DNA of 64,000 bases from Atrina japonica (Eukaryota > Mollusca > Bivalvia > Pterioida > Pinnidae), in assembly GCA_030159075.1 (NCBI GenBank), contig BROG01000074.1, forward strand, positions 745,501 through 809,500. The letters are read 5' to 3'. The translations under genes were made by a program, and so were the position numbers. The notes beneath the pieces were generated by a model, which did not search any database, was not told the origin of the DNA, and was given only the letters and a program-made list of their open reading frames with translations. Positions within the stretch are counted from its first letter, which is position 1; each line of letters starts with the position of its first letter. Positions 50,085 to 62,006 of the stretch are shown here, piece after piece.

Positions 50085-51725
50085 TCGTTACACCACAAAA
50101 CTACGACATCAGTGATTATACCTTATACACCACAATCTTATGACATCAGTGATTATACCTTATATACCACAATACTATGACATCAGTGATTATACCTTAT
50201 ATACCACAATACTATGACATCAGTGATTATACCTTATACACCACAATACTATGACATCAGTGATTATACCTTATATACCACAATATGACATCAGTGATTA
50301 TACCTTATACACAACAATACTATGACATCAGTGATTATACCTTATACACAACAATACTATGACATCAGTGATTACTTGACATGACATCAGTGATTATACC
50401 TTATACACAATACTATACATATGACATCATCAGTGATTATACCTTATACACCACAATACTATGACATGTGATTATACTTATACACCACAATATGACATTG
50501 ATTATACCTTATACACACAATATGACACATTATACTTATGACAATCAGTGATTATACCTTACTATATCACAACAATACTATGACATCAGTGATTATACCT
50601 TATATACCACAATACTATGACATCAGTGATTATACCTTATATACCACAATACTATGACATCAGTGATTATACCTTATATACCACAATACTATGACATCAG
50701 TGATTATACCTTATACACCACAATATGACATCAGTGATTATACCTTATACTATGACATCAGTGATTATACCTTATACACCACAATATGACATCAGTGATT
50801 ATACCTTATACACCACAATATGACATCAGTGATTATACCTTATACACCACAATACTATGACATCAGTGATTATACCTTATACACCACAATCCTATGACAT
50901 CAGTGATTATACCACAATACTATGACATCAGTGATTATACCTTATACACCACAATACTATGACATCAGTGATTATACCTTATACCACACCACAATACAAT
51001 ACTATGACATCAGTGATTATACCTTTACAACCTTATGACATCACAACAACAATACTATGACATCAGTGATTATACCTTATATACCTTATACACATTATAC
51101 CTTATACACCACAATATGACATCAGTGATATACACCACAATATGACCTTACCTTATACACCACAATACTATGACATCAGTGATTATACCATCAGTGATTA
51201 TACCTTATACACACAATATGACAATACTATGACATTATGACATCAGTGATTATACCTTATACACAACAATACTATGACATCAGTGATTATACCTTATACA
51301 CCACAATACTATGACATCAGTGATTATACCTTATACACAACAATACTATGACATCAGTGATTATACCTTATACACCACAATACTATGACATCAGTGATAT
51401 ACACCACAATACCTGATTATACACACCACAATACTATGACATCAGTGATTATACCTGATCACACAACAGTGAATACTATATGACATCAGTGATTATATTA
51501 TACCAATACTATACACAACAACAATACTATGACATCAGTGATTATACCTTATACACCACAATACTATACCTTATATACCTTATACCACAATACTATGACA
51601 TCAGTGATTATACCTTATATACCACAATACTATGACATCAGTGATTATACCTTATACACCACAACATGACATCAGTGATTATACCTTATACACAACAACA
51701 CATCAGTGATTACTTTATATACCAC
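50085..51725. repeat. 37 bp satellite, partly scrambled
   Basis: Units of ATGACATCAGTGATTATACC, TTATATACCACAATACT. Regular stretches alternate with scrambled or truncated units at about 50370-50570, 50980-51240 and 51395-51600. Confidence 0.94.
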
Positions 51726-53265
51726 TACATCCTGTGATTTTTATGTGAATGTTCAGTAACCTTAAACAAAAAATGATTTACCTTATACTAGTGACACTGT
51801 GTTTTATGTGAATGTTTTGTAAGAAATATTTCCCAGTGACACTCTTTTTGTGATCTGTGATCTGTGATTGGCACCATTACGACTGAAACAGTGTTACAGT
51901 TATAAAAAGCTGTATTTTAGTGAACGTTCATCTGATCGAGACTACCAAGGTTATGAAAGCTAAAGTAATTTGTCAATCGGTATATATTTTTATGAAAAGA
52001 ATTGAATGTCTTGTTTTAATTTTCAGAAATTTCATTTAAACAAGAATAAATGTTAAATTTATAATTTTTTGGCAATATACCGGTATACGGTGCTGTGTTG
52101 CAGTATCCATATGTGGAGCATTGCACTTTCTTCCTGGCTTGTGAAAAGAAAATGTTGGATAGTATGATAGAAAGATAAGTGATTACATGGCTGTAGTGAA
52201 GTTACCAATCGTAATTTTTGTAACATGTCTTACTTATTGTTTAAAAGCAGATGATGTATTCATTTTCACGATTTCCCAATAAAAATATGAATAAAAAATG
52301 AAGCATATTTAGATCTATGATATGCTGTCACTGACACTGATGTAAACATTGAGTCAAATCAGGAGTATACACCTAGCCAACAACTCTAATATATAGGAAA
52401 ATGTTTTAATTAAAATAACATTTGTAGGACCATTTGTATTAACCTGAACTGTATCATTTATCAGCTGATACGAGGACTACTGTAGGTGTCTGATATTTTG
52501 TCCAAAATACGCCTTAAATTTGTCATGTGGTGATGAAAGTCACATGACAGATTCTCTCTGTCTGTCGAGGGTTCTTGGAAATGATATATTATATGTAAAT
52601 GTGATATTTTTTACTCTATAACATCTATAACACAATTGTGGGATTCTTGCTTTTTATGTAAGAATGAGAAAATCAGAAAATTTCCAATGTACTTGATGGC
52701 CCCAAGTGTAACCTCCTTCAGAATCATTAATTCAGTCAAACAAATTTCTATTGCAGTGTAGCTGTGATTTTCTTTATGGCTGTCAGTTATCATATTTGAT
52801 CAGATTTGGTGATACAATTTATATGCCAGGGTTTCCTCTCTATCACCAGAAAGATGCCAGGTGCAACTGTAACAGCTCCACACATGTCAAATGATAGTGT
52901 TAGTCAAATTGTTTATGACCGGATATAACTATTGTGTTTTTAGTTTACATAAATAACCAAGATTTCTCTGTGGAAGTAGACTTTATAATCAAACAAAATA
53001 TGACAGGACACAATAATAAGAAGCCATAATAAAAGATTACATCAGAAAGGATACTTTCAAATATAGCCTGCAAGAAAAGACTTGTTGGAGAACCACAAAT
53101 GCCCTGAGAACTAATTCATTCACAAGAATTTTGAAGTACTCTGGTAAATATTGTTGGCCAAATCAAAACCTATTAACGATCTTTTTTATATAAAGCAACA
53201 AACCAAATTTGGTTTAGCATTTGTGGAAATAAACTCAAGTTATTTGATGGAAATCAAAATGTTAC
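51726..53265. other. Intron sequence, nothing recognised
   Basis: AT-rich unique DNA in the 17.3 kb SDR42E intron. Confidence 0.4.
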
Positions 53266-53560
53266 AAACAGACAGATTGACAAACAAACAAATGGACAAA
53301 CAGACAGATGAACAAATGGACAGACAGATGGACACACAAATGAAAAACAGACAAATGAACAGACAGATGGACAAATAAATGGACAGACAGATAGACAAAC
53401 AAACAAATGGACAAAAGACAGACAAAAAGACAGAAGAGCAACTAGACAAATAGACAGATAGACAAAAGGACTAAGTCAAATGGACAAAAACAAATTAAAT
53501 AGACAAACAGACAAATGGATAGACAGACAAATAGACAAAAGACAAATAGACAGATAAACA
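53266..53560. repeat. GACA-derived simple repeat
   Basis: Irregular mix of ACAGACAGATGGACAAAC-type units. Open frames rich in Gln/Asp/Lys/Met over it are artefacts. Confidence 0.9.
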
Positions 53561-54059
53561 ACTATATGTCCCCAATCCTCAATCTTACAGGCATAATAAT
53601 TACCACTAAGAATTAGACCTAATAATTGTTATCAGAATCTGAAAAAGAATAGCATACTCCTTACTGTACATGTACAACCCTGAATGTTAACAACGGTGTG
53701 TGACAAAGGCAGAATAGAAAGTAATATATACTGTTAGAGAAACAAATGTGGGATATTGTCAGATATCAATACTGGGAGTATACACTGAATCACTTTCATT
53801 TGGGGGAAAACATCAGAAGCTGACACTGATGTTCACACAGGGAGAATACATGTATTGATTATTTGACATTGATGTTTACTCGAGAGAATTATGTTAGGTG
53901 TTGATACAAAACTTAGCACTACGGGAAATATCTTTGATGATGATGCTGATATTTAAATCAGGACCTGTGGGGATGCTGACATCAGCGTTAGAGAATGTCA
54001 ACAACAGTTTCCTCATCACTGACAAAGACTACAATTACATACAGAAAACTTGATTATTT

Positions 54060-54450
54060 CATGTCACTGATAAAGATTTGTACGAGGGTCACTGATAAAG
54101 ATTTGTATGGGAGTCACTGATAAAGATTTGTATGAGAGTCAATGATAAAACATGTATGGGAGTCACTGATAAAGACATGTATGAGTCACTGAAAAAGACA
54201 TGTATGAATCACTGAAAAAGACATGTATAAGAGTCACTGATAAACACATGTATGGGAGTCACTGATAAAGACATGTATGGGAGTCACTGATAAAGACATG
54301 TATGAGAGTCACTGATAAAGACATGTATGGGAGTCACTGATAAAGACATGTATGAGAGTCACTGATAAAGACATGTATGAGAGTCATTGATAAAGACATT
54401 TATGAGAGTCATTGATAAAGACATGTATGGGAGTCACTGATAAAGACAGA
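54060..54450. repeat. 25 bp minisatellite
   Basis: About 15 units of GAGTCACTGATAAAGACATG and TATGG. It ends about 220 bases from exon 54671-54814. Confidence 0.92.
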
Positions 54451-54670
54451 TCTGCATGGATAATCGTTACATGGCAATTTATGATAAGCTTTAATTGTAT
54501 ATGACAGAATTGTGTGAGGACACATTGATTTTACCCTCTAGTACAAATCACAACTTACTGCAACATCCATGAATGAAAACATCAAAATAAACTGTGATGT
54601 TGATTTGTAAACATCAAAGTTAAACTAGTAGTATCTATACTTATTTTCACAAAAAACACAAAATACTCAC

Positions 54671-54814
54671 CATCGTCCTTGGAATGTGTCGAAGTTCTCC
54701 GGGACCATAAACCCCCGCTAGTCGTAAGGCACATGTACTAAGGCCATTGGTTCCATTAACTTCCATAACCCGTTTTTCTGCCATACATTTTGTTTTGGAA
54801 TAATGGTCATAATG
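54671..54814 (-). CDS. SDR42E1-like protein, exon with the active-site YxxxK
   Basis: 144 bases, 48 codons. It opens HYDHYSKTKCMAEKRVM: Y-S-K-T-K provides the catalytic Tyr and Lys of short-chain dehydrogenases. It continues to STCALRLAGVYGPGELRHIP, the RPxxIYGPGE-type block. Phase 0 at both ends, standard splice sites. Confidence 0.94.
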
Positions 54815-55039
54815 CTGAAAATATTTAAAATAATGAAATAACTCAGAAATTTTTCAGAAAGAACAATACTGAACCTGATGTTTAAATTAATTTTCTTTCA
54901 ATTTGATCTGAAACCTCTGTCATACAAAAATGATTTTCCATTTGATTAATTTAGTTTTTAATTTTCACTTGTAAATCTAAACATTAAATACCAAAGTCAT
55001 AGATCTGGAAAAGAATAGGGCTAAATAACTGCTCTCAAG

Positions 55040-55850
55040 ACAATGATGACAATCTGATATAATGTACATTACCTCTGATGCAATGTCTTTACTTCTCATA
55101 TAATGTTTAGTACCTCTGATATAATGTATGATATATCTGATACAATATCTATCAACTCTGATATAATGTCTATTACCTCTTATATAATGTCCATCATCTC
55201 TAATGTCTACTACCTCTCTCATATAATGTCTACTTCCTTTGCTTTCATGTCCATTACTTCTACTACCTCTGGTATAATGTATATCAACTTCTGATATAAT
55301 GACTATCAAATCTCTCATCTAACGTCTACTACTCCTGACATAATTAATTTCTACTGCTCCTGGTATAATGTATATCAACTTCTGATATAATGACTATCAA
55401 ACCTCTCATCTAATGTCTACTACTCCTGACATAATTATTTTCTACTACTCCTGGTATAATGTATATCAACTTCTGATATAATGACTATCAAACCTCTCAT
55501 CCAATGTCTACTACTCCTGACATAATTATTTTCTACTACTCCTGGTATAATGTATATCAACTTCTGATATAATGACTATCAAACCTCTCATGTAATGTCT
55601 ACTACTCCTGACATAATTAATTTCTTCTGCTCCTGGTATAATGTATATCAACTTCTGATATAATGACTATCAAACCTCTCATCCAATGTCTACTACTCCT
55701 GACATAATTATTTTCTACTACTCCTGGTATAATGTATATCAACTTCTGATATAATGACTATCAAACCTCTCATGTAATGTCTACTACTCCTGACATAATT
55801 AATTTCTTCTGCTCCTGATATAATTTCTATAACCTCTGTTATGTCTATCA
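55040..55850. repeat. 91 bp tandem array grown out of a ~22 bp repeat
   Basis: Short TGATATAATGTCTATTACCT units (55055-55290) lead into six regular 91 bp units. The motif CTGATATAATGACTATCAAA lies at 55291, 55382, 55473, 55564, 55655 and 55746. Confidence 0.93.
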
Positions 55851-56514
55851 CCTCTGTCTACTACCTCATCATAACAAATTTTATCAACTGAATTTTCACA
55901 ATTTGTATAACTAAATTTATTCTATCGTATGAACAGACATTAGAGTTCTCCTGATTGGGGATCAATGCTATCTAAAACAAGGCACAACTTTTCTACAAAC
56001 ATGTGTTTTGCTTTCCATAGAACAGTGGTTAAACACAATATATTCAAACATAAATTTGACTTTTTTGACATGTAAGATAAAAACATTGTTACTGATCAAT
56101 AAATCAGAAAAAAACATGTTCATTCTTAAAATCAATATTACTGGTATTATCTGTATTATTATTATTTCTATGAGTTTCAAAATGATAAATTTCATAGATG
56201 GTTGGAGATTTAGGTTCTAACAAGCTGAATGTTACTTCATTATCTCATTTAATCTTACAAATACTACTAGAAAATCAGATATTATCCCAAGTATGTACGG
56301 GAAATAATTAGATCTTTATAAATATGACAAGTTGATGAATGTTTCCATTGCACATTTCTACATTGTTTATAAAAAAATCTTTTTATCTGTCCAATGGAAA
56401 CTGAATTGTGGTATTTTATAGAAAATTTACATTGTATATTACACTGCATGTGGAAAATTGTCTACCGAGTTTTACAAACACATGAAATTGACTGTCATTT
56501 ATCAATATGTAAGG
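55851..56514. other. Intron sequence, nothing recognised
   Basis: AT-rich unique DNA between two tandem arrays. Confidence 0.4.
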
Positions 56515-56799
56515 GTGAGAGTAAGAAAGAGTGAAAAAGAAATTGAGAGAAAATGTTTTGAGAGATGTGTGAAAGAGAGAGACTTAGACAGACACTGATA
56601 TAAACAGACAGACAGGGTGACAGACAGGGTGACAGACAGGGTGACAGAGAGGGTAACAGAAATACAAAGTAACTAACAAACAGAGTGACAAGCACCCAGA
56701 AAAAGAGAGTAACAGATAGACAGAAACAATGAGACAGAAAGTGACATACTGACAAAAAGACAGACACACACAGACAGATAGACAGATAGATAGATAGAC

Positions 56800-56862
<63 letters not shown>

Positions 56863-56905
56863 AAGACAGACAGATAGATAAATAGATAGTTAGATAGGTA
56901 GATAA

Positions 56906-56978
<73 letters not shown>

Positions 56979-56981
56979 TAA

Positions 56982-57067
<86 letters not shown>

Positions 57068-57090
57068 TGATAGATAGATAGATAGAGATT
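56515..57090. repeat. Composite (GATA)n/(GACA)n tract
   Basis: GACAGGGTGACA-type units give way to long GATA runs with an embedded GACA block at about 56938-56979. Long open frames on the minus strand rich in Leu, Ser, Ile and Tyr are artefacts of the tetranucleotide. Confidence 0.96.
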
Positions 57091-57173
57091 AATATGCCAG
57101 ATAGACAGCGATAACAAGGGTACATGTGTACAACAAAAAGTTTGGCCATCACATACACATTTTGTTGACATAC

Positions 57174-57289
57174 CTTATTTAAGGGTAGATAAGGCAAACT
57201 TTCATCCCCATTTACTATTTCTTCACTTCCAAATACAACATTGTACGTACTGGTATACACTAATCTCTTAATTTTGTGCTTCCAACATG
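57174..57289 (-). CDS. SDR42E1-like protein, exon
   Basis: 116 bases starting with two bases that complete the previous codon. It reads [20 protein letters not shown] and [30 protein letters not shown] contains the conserved SDR Ser/Thr strand and [10 protein letters not shown] is typical of SDR42E. A run of GATA/GACA repeats begins about 80 bases beyond the donor side. Confidence 0.94.
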
Positions 57290-57561
57290 CTGAAAATAAG
57301 TTTGAAAAGATTGTAAAATGACACAACAGATTTCAAAAGAAGCTGAAATCAGCTTATTCATAACTTCTAACAAATTATTTCTGTTGAAATTCTACCTCAT
57401 AAGATTAGTTTTCAAATTAAAATAATTATATTTAGCCTTGTAACAAATTGGTAAGGAAATTAGAAGTTTTCTATGACAACAGAGAATAAACTTTCTGAAA
57501 ATCTAGTTTACAGTACAAACAAATGGGGTTTCAATCTGAATTATATTTAGGCATACTGGTA

Positions 57562-58006
57562 CAGCACCATGCAAAAAGTGAGTCAACTAACGTCATTTTC
57601 CAAAAGCTTTCTATGCTAAATCAACTTTTAAAAAATTATTGGTCTGCCTTACATGTACATGTACACACTCAATGAAATCTTGTCCATAGACTATCTTTTT
57701 AAATTGGTTTGGAATATGTTAATTTCTTTTTATGAAAACAGCAAGTATTTGTAAGTGACAAGCAAAAATTGCTGTAACATTTCTTTCTTTGTTCATTGTA
57801 CATGGCATCAACAAATTACTTACTGCAAAGAAAAAATGTTGCTTTTAAGAAATAAAGTTTCAAAGTATAGAATTTTCTATAAATATGTGAATTTTGACAA
57901 GAATTGACACAAGCAATTAGTGGTAGGTACATGTATTTTAAAAAAAGATGATTTAACATAGCTATGGGAAAATGATGTTAGTTGACTCACTTTTGGCATG
58001 GTGCTG
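57562..58006. mobile_element. mariner/Tc1-type MITE with TA flanks
   Basis: The left arm CAGCACCATGCAAAAAGTGA and on for 40 bp is the inverse of the right arm with two mismatches. TA flanks both ends (57560-57561 and 58007-58008), the target duplication expected of Tc1/mariner. The 445 bp element has no transposase. It lies in an SDR42E intron. Confidence 0.85.
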
Positions 58007-58991
58007 TATATATATGCCTACAGATACATTTATATAGGGAGTGCATCTGAAAACAGTAGACTCTTCTCTGCAACTTGAAGTTTTTTTTAATGTTTTTATG
58101 TTCGTGTCATTCTGCACTTATTAACTCATTAGCAAATTACCATAACGCTCAGACATGATATACATAGTTAGGTCAGCACATACATCAGCACTGCAACTTA
58201 CATGTAATATAACTTTACATCTCATACTTGTATTTTTTATTCATTTCAAAAGGAGTCTCAATTTCCACAATGCAAGATGCTTAATAACATGACACAGCAC
58301 AAACCGTTCCCACAATGATCTAAAGAATATTAACAATATTAAACTTTTGAAATTGATCATATGAAATTGATAATACTGGTAAATTCGCATGTCACACAGG
58401 GAATATTGTATTGATATGGCAGTATTCCCAGTGTTACTATGTAACACATGATTTACCATTATCTTTATCTATATGATATCAGTTTTAGCAATTTCATCTG
58501 ATCAGTTTCAAAAACTCTTAAATATTATTGAATAATAAATATATTGACAAAAATGATATATCACTGATCAAGAATTCGGTTCAAGGCTTTTGTACACACA
58601 CACATACAATGTACAAACCACATGGAAAATGACACAAATCATCACATTCTTTAAATTCGTTCAGAAATTCCACTATCCTTGATTCCTTGGAAGTAACAAA
58701 CCAGTTTTAGTAAGATATTTTAAATGGAACCATTTTGAGAGACTACTTTCACCTGTTTTCAGAAATCACTTTTATTCAGATATCACCTGTCTTCAAAGGT
58801 TACCTGTCTACAGAGACTACATTATAGGGGCAATATCTCAAGATGGGTGGTAGTGGTACCAATGTATCATTAACCCTTTCATCCCTCAGAGTGTTATGCT
58901 CTTTTCCACTGTTTAAGACCAGCCTACAAATGTATATGGTCTATAGGGTTGAGAAGGATTGATATCATGCACAAAATGTATGTCTATATAC
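58007..58991. other. Intron sequence, nothing recognised
   Basis: AT-rich unique DNA between the MITE and the first visible SDR42E exon. Confidence 0.4.
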
Positions 58992-59049
58992 CTTTTATGA
59001 CATTCTCTGTGCCACCTAGATTTACAGCTTCAATCAGTCTTTTGTTTAA
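58992..59049 (-). CDS. SDR42E1-like protein, first visible exon
   Basis: 58 bases reading LNKRLIEAVNLGGTENVIK and leaving one base in phase 1. It matches the EVNVGGTxNV block of extended SDRs. The preceding exons, with the GxxGxxG nucleotide-binding motif and start codon, were not found between 59050 and 64000 and should lie beyond the window. Confidence 0.9.
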
Positions 59050-61223
59050 CTGTAAATACAAAATTGTAAAGAATATTCATAATAATAAATGAATTTACAG
59101 AAAAATAGTGAAAGTTTGACAAAACATACACTAATATTATACCTCTATTTTAGATTCTGAATCATCACTAAACAAAAGCATTCACGTGACCGGGAACATA
59201 AATGTCAAGTCTCCCTCACATGCTCCATTTTCCCTGTCATATTTCCTCCCATTAGGAACCCCCAAAAGAGTTATCCTTCTTGATACAAAACAAATATGGA
59301 TCATCAAAGTGAAGTTTTTTTCATAAATTTTATGGAAAATGTTGTTTTGAATATTCTTAAAATTTTAATGGTAGCTGTTTACTTTTTGAGTTTTTCAAAT
59401 CAGTATACAATGTTATAAACAATTCATTGCCCTCGTAGGAGGTTATATGAATATTTGTTCATTGTAAGTCAATTGCATTTATCCCTCTTGGTAAATGTGA
59501 TTGGCTTAGGGTGAACAAATCTTCATATCTCCCTCCTACATGGGCAATAAATGTATAACATTATACATTCATGAAATAAGAAAAAATATTTACACTATAC
59601 ATGTAGAAACTACCAGGAAAAAGGGATAAACCTGGGGCCCGTTTTACAAAAGGTCCCAAGTCCTTAATCCTAACTTTTAGTTCTAACAACACTGGCCAGC
59701 TCCGCTGATTAGCCAAAGTTAAGTAAAATATTTAGACTTAAGAAATTCTTCGGTTTTATGGTGCCATGCAGGTACTGCTAAGCCAATCAGATTTCAAGAT
59801 TAGATGAAGTTGGGTAAAATTCTTAAGTTTTGTGAACATGAAAATGATATTATCCAGTGTATTTAGATATGTCAGCAGTCTTAAATTTGGCAGTTGGTTT
59901 GAAGAAAATAAAACAAGGAAGGTCAGTTGACTGGGCATCTACATGAGCTGTAAGGTGGGGCTGTCAGCATGCCATAGCCATGTTCATAATTTCTTTCTAC
60001 ATGTAGTTACAAAATGACATCTACAATGTAACTAAAACCCATCATGTTATTGAGTCTTATGTAAAATTTCAATGAAAATCATGTCCCAAAAAAGTGAGGC
60101 TAGAAAACACCAGAAAATCAAAATACAAAACACCGCAATTTGGTTCAGAGACATTCAAAACATTTAAATGTTCTACACCTCAAACACTGTTATTTTTCAG
60201 AGAATTGTTGATTTATTTTCCATAACAGTGGTAAAAGCTAGAGAATCAGTATTTGTTTCTCATATTAAGACAATTGAAGTAAATCAAGCCATCTCTTCTC
60301 TTTGAAATATAGATTTTTCCATGGAGTACAGATAAGGCACAAATCATAATTAACAATGTTCTAATCACGATAATCAACTTGAACCACTTGACAATGTCGC
60401 ATCATTTGGTTCAAATCTTTCATAGATCTGAAGTTAAAGATACAGGAAATGATAGAGACAAATGACAACGTGATGTATCATCTCCGCACAACATACACGC
60501 TAGGAGTAGGTACGAAGCCACCATTAATGTCAAGTGAGGATGTAAAAATGAACATAATACTAAAATGGCTGACAAAAAGTTACCAAAAGCAGTAACGTAA
60601 ATGATAACAGGAAACCTTTCAATAACCACTTTGGCAGATGTCAAATTAAATTTTCAAAATTGAACCATCTTTAACTCTCTTTCTTTGGAATCATCAAATG
60701 AATCAAAAGGGAGATTTCGGTACGGAATAACTACAACAATATATTGCCCCAATTCATAGAAAAAAAAAGCCAAAAAAAAGTGACAAAAAAAATCAATTTC
60801 ATTTTGTAACTATCCAATATTTCACTGTAATCTGAAATCATATGTAAATTTCAATCAAATCACATGAAGTTTATGAACTTAGTATGATTTCTCTGTTATT
60901 CAAAATATCATGTTCAAGCTAAAATATATGCCAACAAGCTTTAAGTCTAACTTCTAAATGGAAGAATTTCTGCTTGATAAAAAATAACATCACCATGTAT
61001 GTACATGACATTTTTCGGCAATGTCAGAATATAGATTTTTTTTAATTTTCATCGATTTTAGTCAGAAACAAGTTATGGACCAAAATACAATCAAATTTAC
61101 TGCATACATTTTACTAACAACTGAGAAATTATAAACAAATATTTGACAAGTTTAATTCAGATATTACAACATTCAATATGATTTATGAGAAAGTCATTTT
61201 GGATCTCGAAGCATGTAGTAAAT
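59050..61223. other. Intron upstream of the first visible SDR42E exon
   Basis: No missing SDR exon was found. A partial, diverged copy of the 34270 MITE starts at 59632 (GGGGCCCGTTTTACAAAAGG). The rest is AT-rich. Confidence 0.45.
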
Positions 61224-62006
61224 GCACCGTTTCATAGCCTTTCACAATATAAATACTTAAGATTTTACTTTATAGCACACTGGAAAATTTTTTAGTTATA
61301 CACGTACAGTGTTAACCAGTTTTTAATGTTGGACAAAGATCCATACATATGGTGCCTAATATAATATGTGTATTGACATCCGCCCAAAACAAGCATAAAA
61401 ATTTGTATATTCCTATACAATTGAAAAATTTGCCAAACCTAGGTTTCTCAAGCAATTTTCACAAAATATATAGGAATTCAAGAATTTTTATGCCTGTGTG
61501 TATCTCTTTTTTGTTACTGTATATCAATCTAAAAAGTGAAAAAAGGGGGAGAAATTTTCGAAAAACAGAAAAACAAAAAACCAAAAAAAAACCAGCTAAT
61601 GTCTTTTTAAGAACAATTCTTAAGTCTTTTCTAGCAATAGCAAATTTGAGAGTTGAGACTGTTCTCAGAGACAGACTAAGAATATTTTTGAAGTTTTAGA
61701 GACCTCTGTGGCTGAGTGGTAATTAGGGTAAATAAATAAAAAGAGAGTCACCTTTTAAACCATGAAATCTCTTACATCCATTCAGCATTCAAGTCCTGCA
61801 ATAACCTAAGTTGATTTTGTGAGGAGGCTTGCCAGTTTATTTACAGAAGGTTAGTGGTCCCTTCCTGGGTACACATACATTGTAAGCAGGATCTTTGTCC
61901 AAATTTAAAAACTGGTTAACACTATATGTGTATAACTAAAATTTTCCAGTGTGTTGTAAAGTAAAATCTTAAGTATTTATATGGTGAAAGGCTATGAAAC
62001 AGTTTG
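61224..62006. mobile_element. Long inverted-repeat element with nested MITE and SINE
   Basis: 61224-61345 and 61890-62006 are inverted copies over about 120 bp (GTTTCATAGCCTTTCAC, AATACTTAAGATTTTACTTT, AGTGTTAACCAGTTTTTAA on the left). Between them lie copy 4 of the MITE family (61460-61610) and a plus-strand SINE (61700-61900; CTCTGTGGCTGAGTGG head, GATTTTGTGAGGAGGCTTGC). No transposase was seen. Confidence 0.75.

Noticed and set aside
53151..53449. Gln/Lys/Asp-rich or Cys/Leu-rich proteins
   Set aside because: Both strands are translated GACA-type simple repeat.
56673..57326. A 217-codon open frame on the minus strand
   Set aside because: Most of it is translated GATA/GACA repeat (Leu-Ser-Ile-Tyr). 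Only its first part is a real SDR42E exon, which ends at a splice donor at 57173.
59940..60000. Possible missing SDR42E exon with a YGM string on the minus strand
   Set aside because: Only three residues agree with the family's SYGMSG block, the phase and splice sites do not fit the first visible exon.
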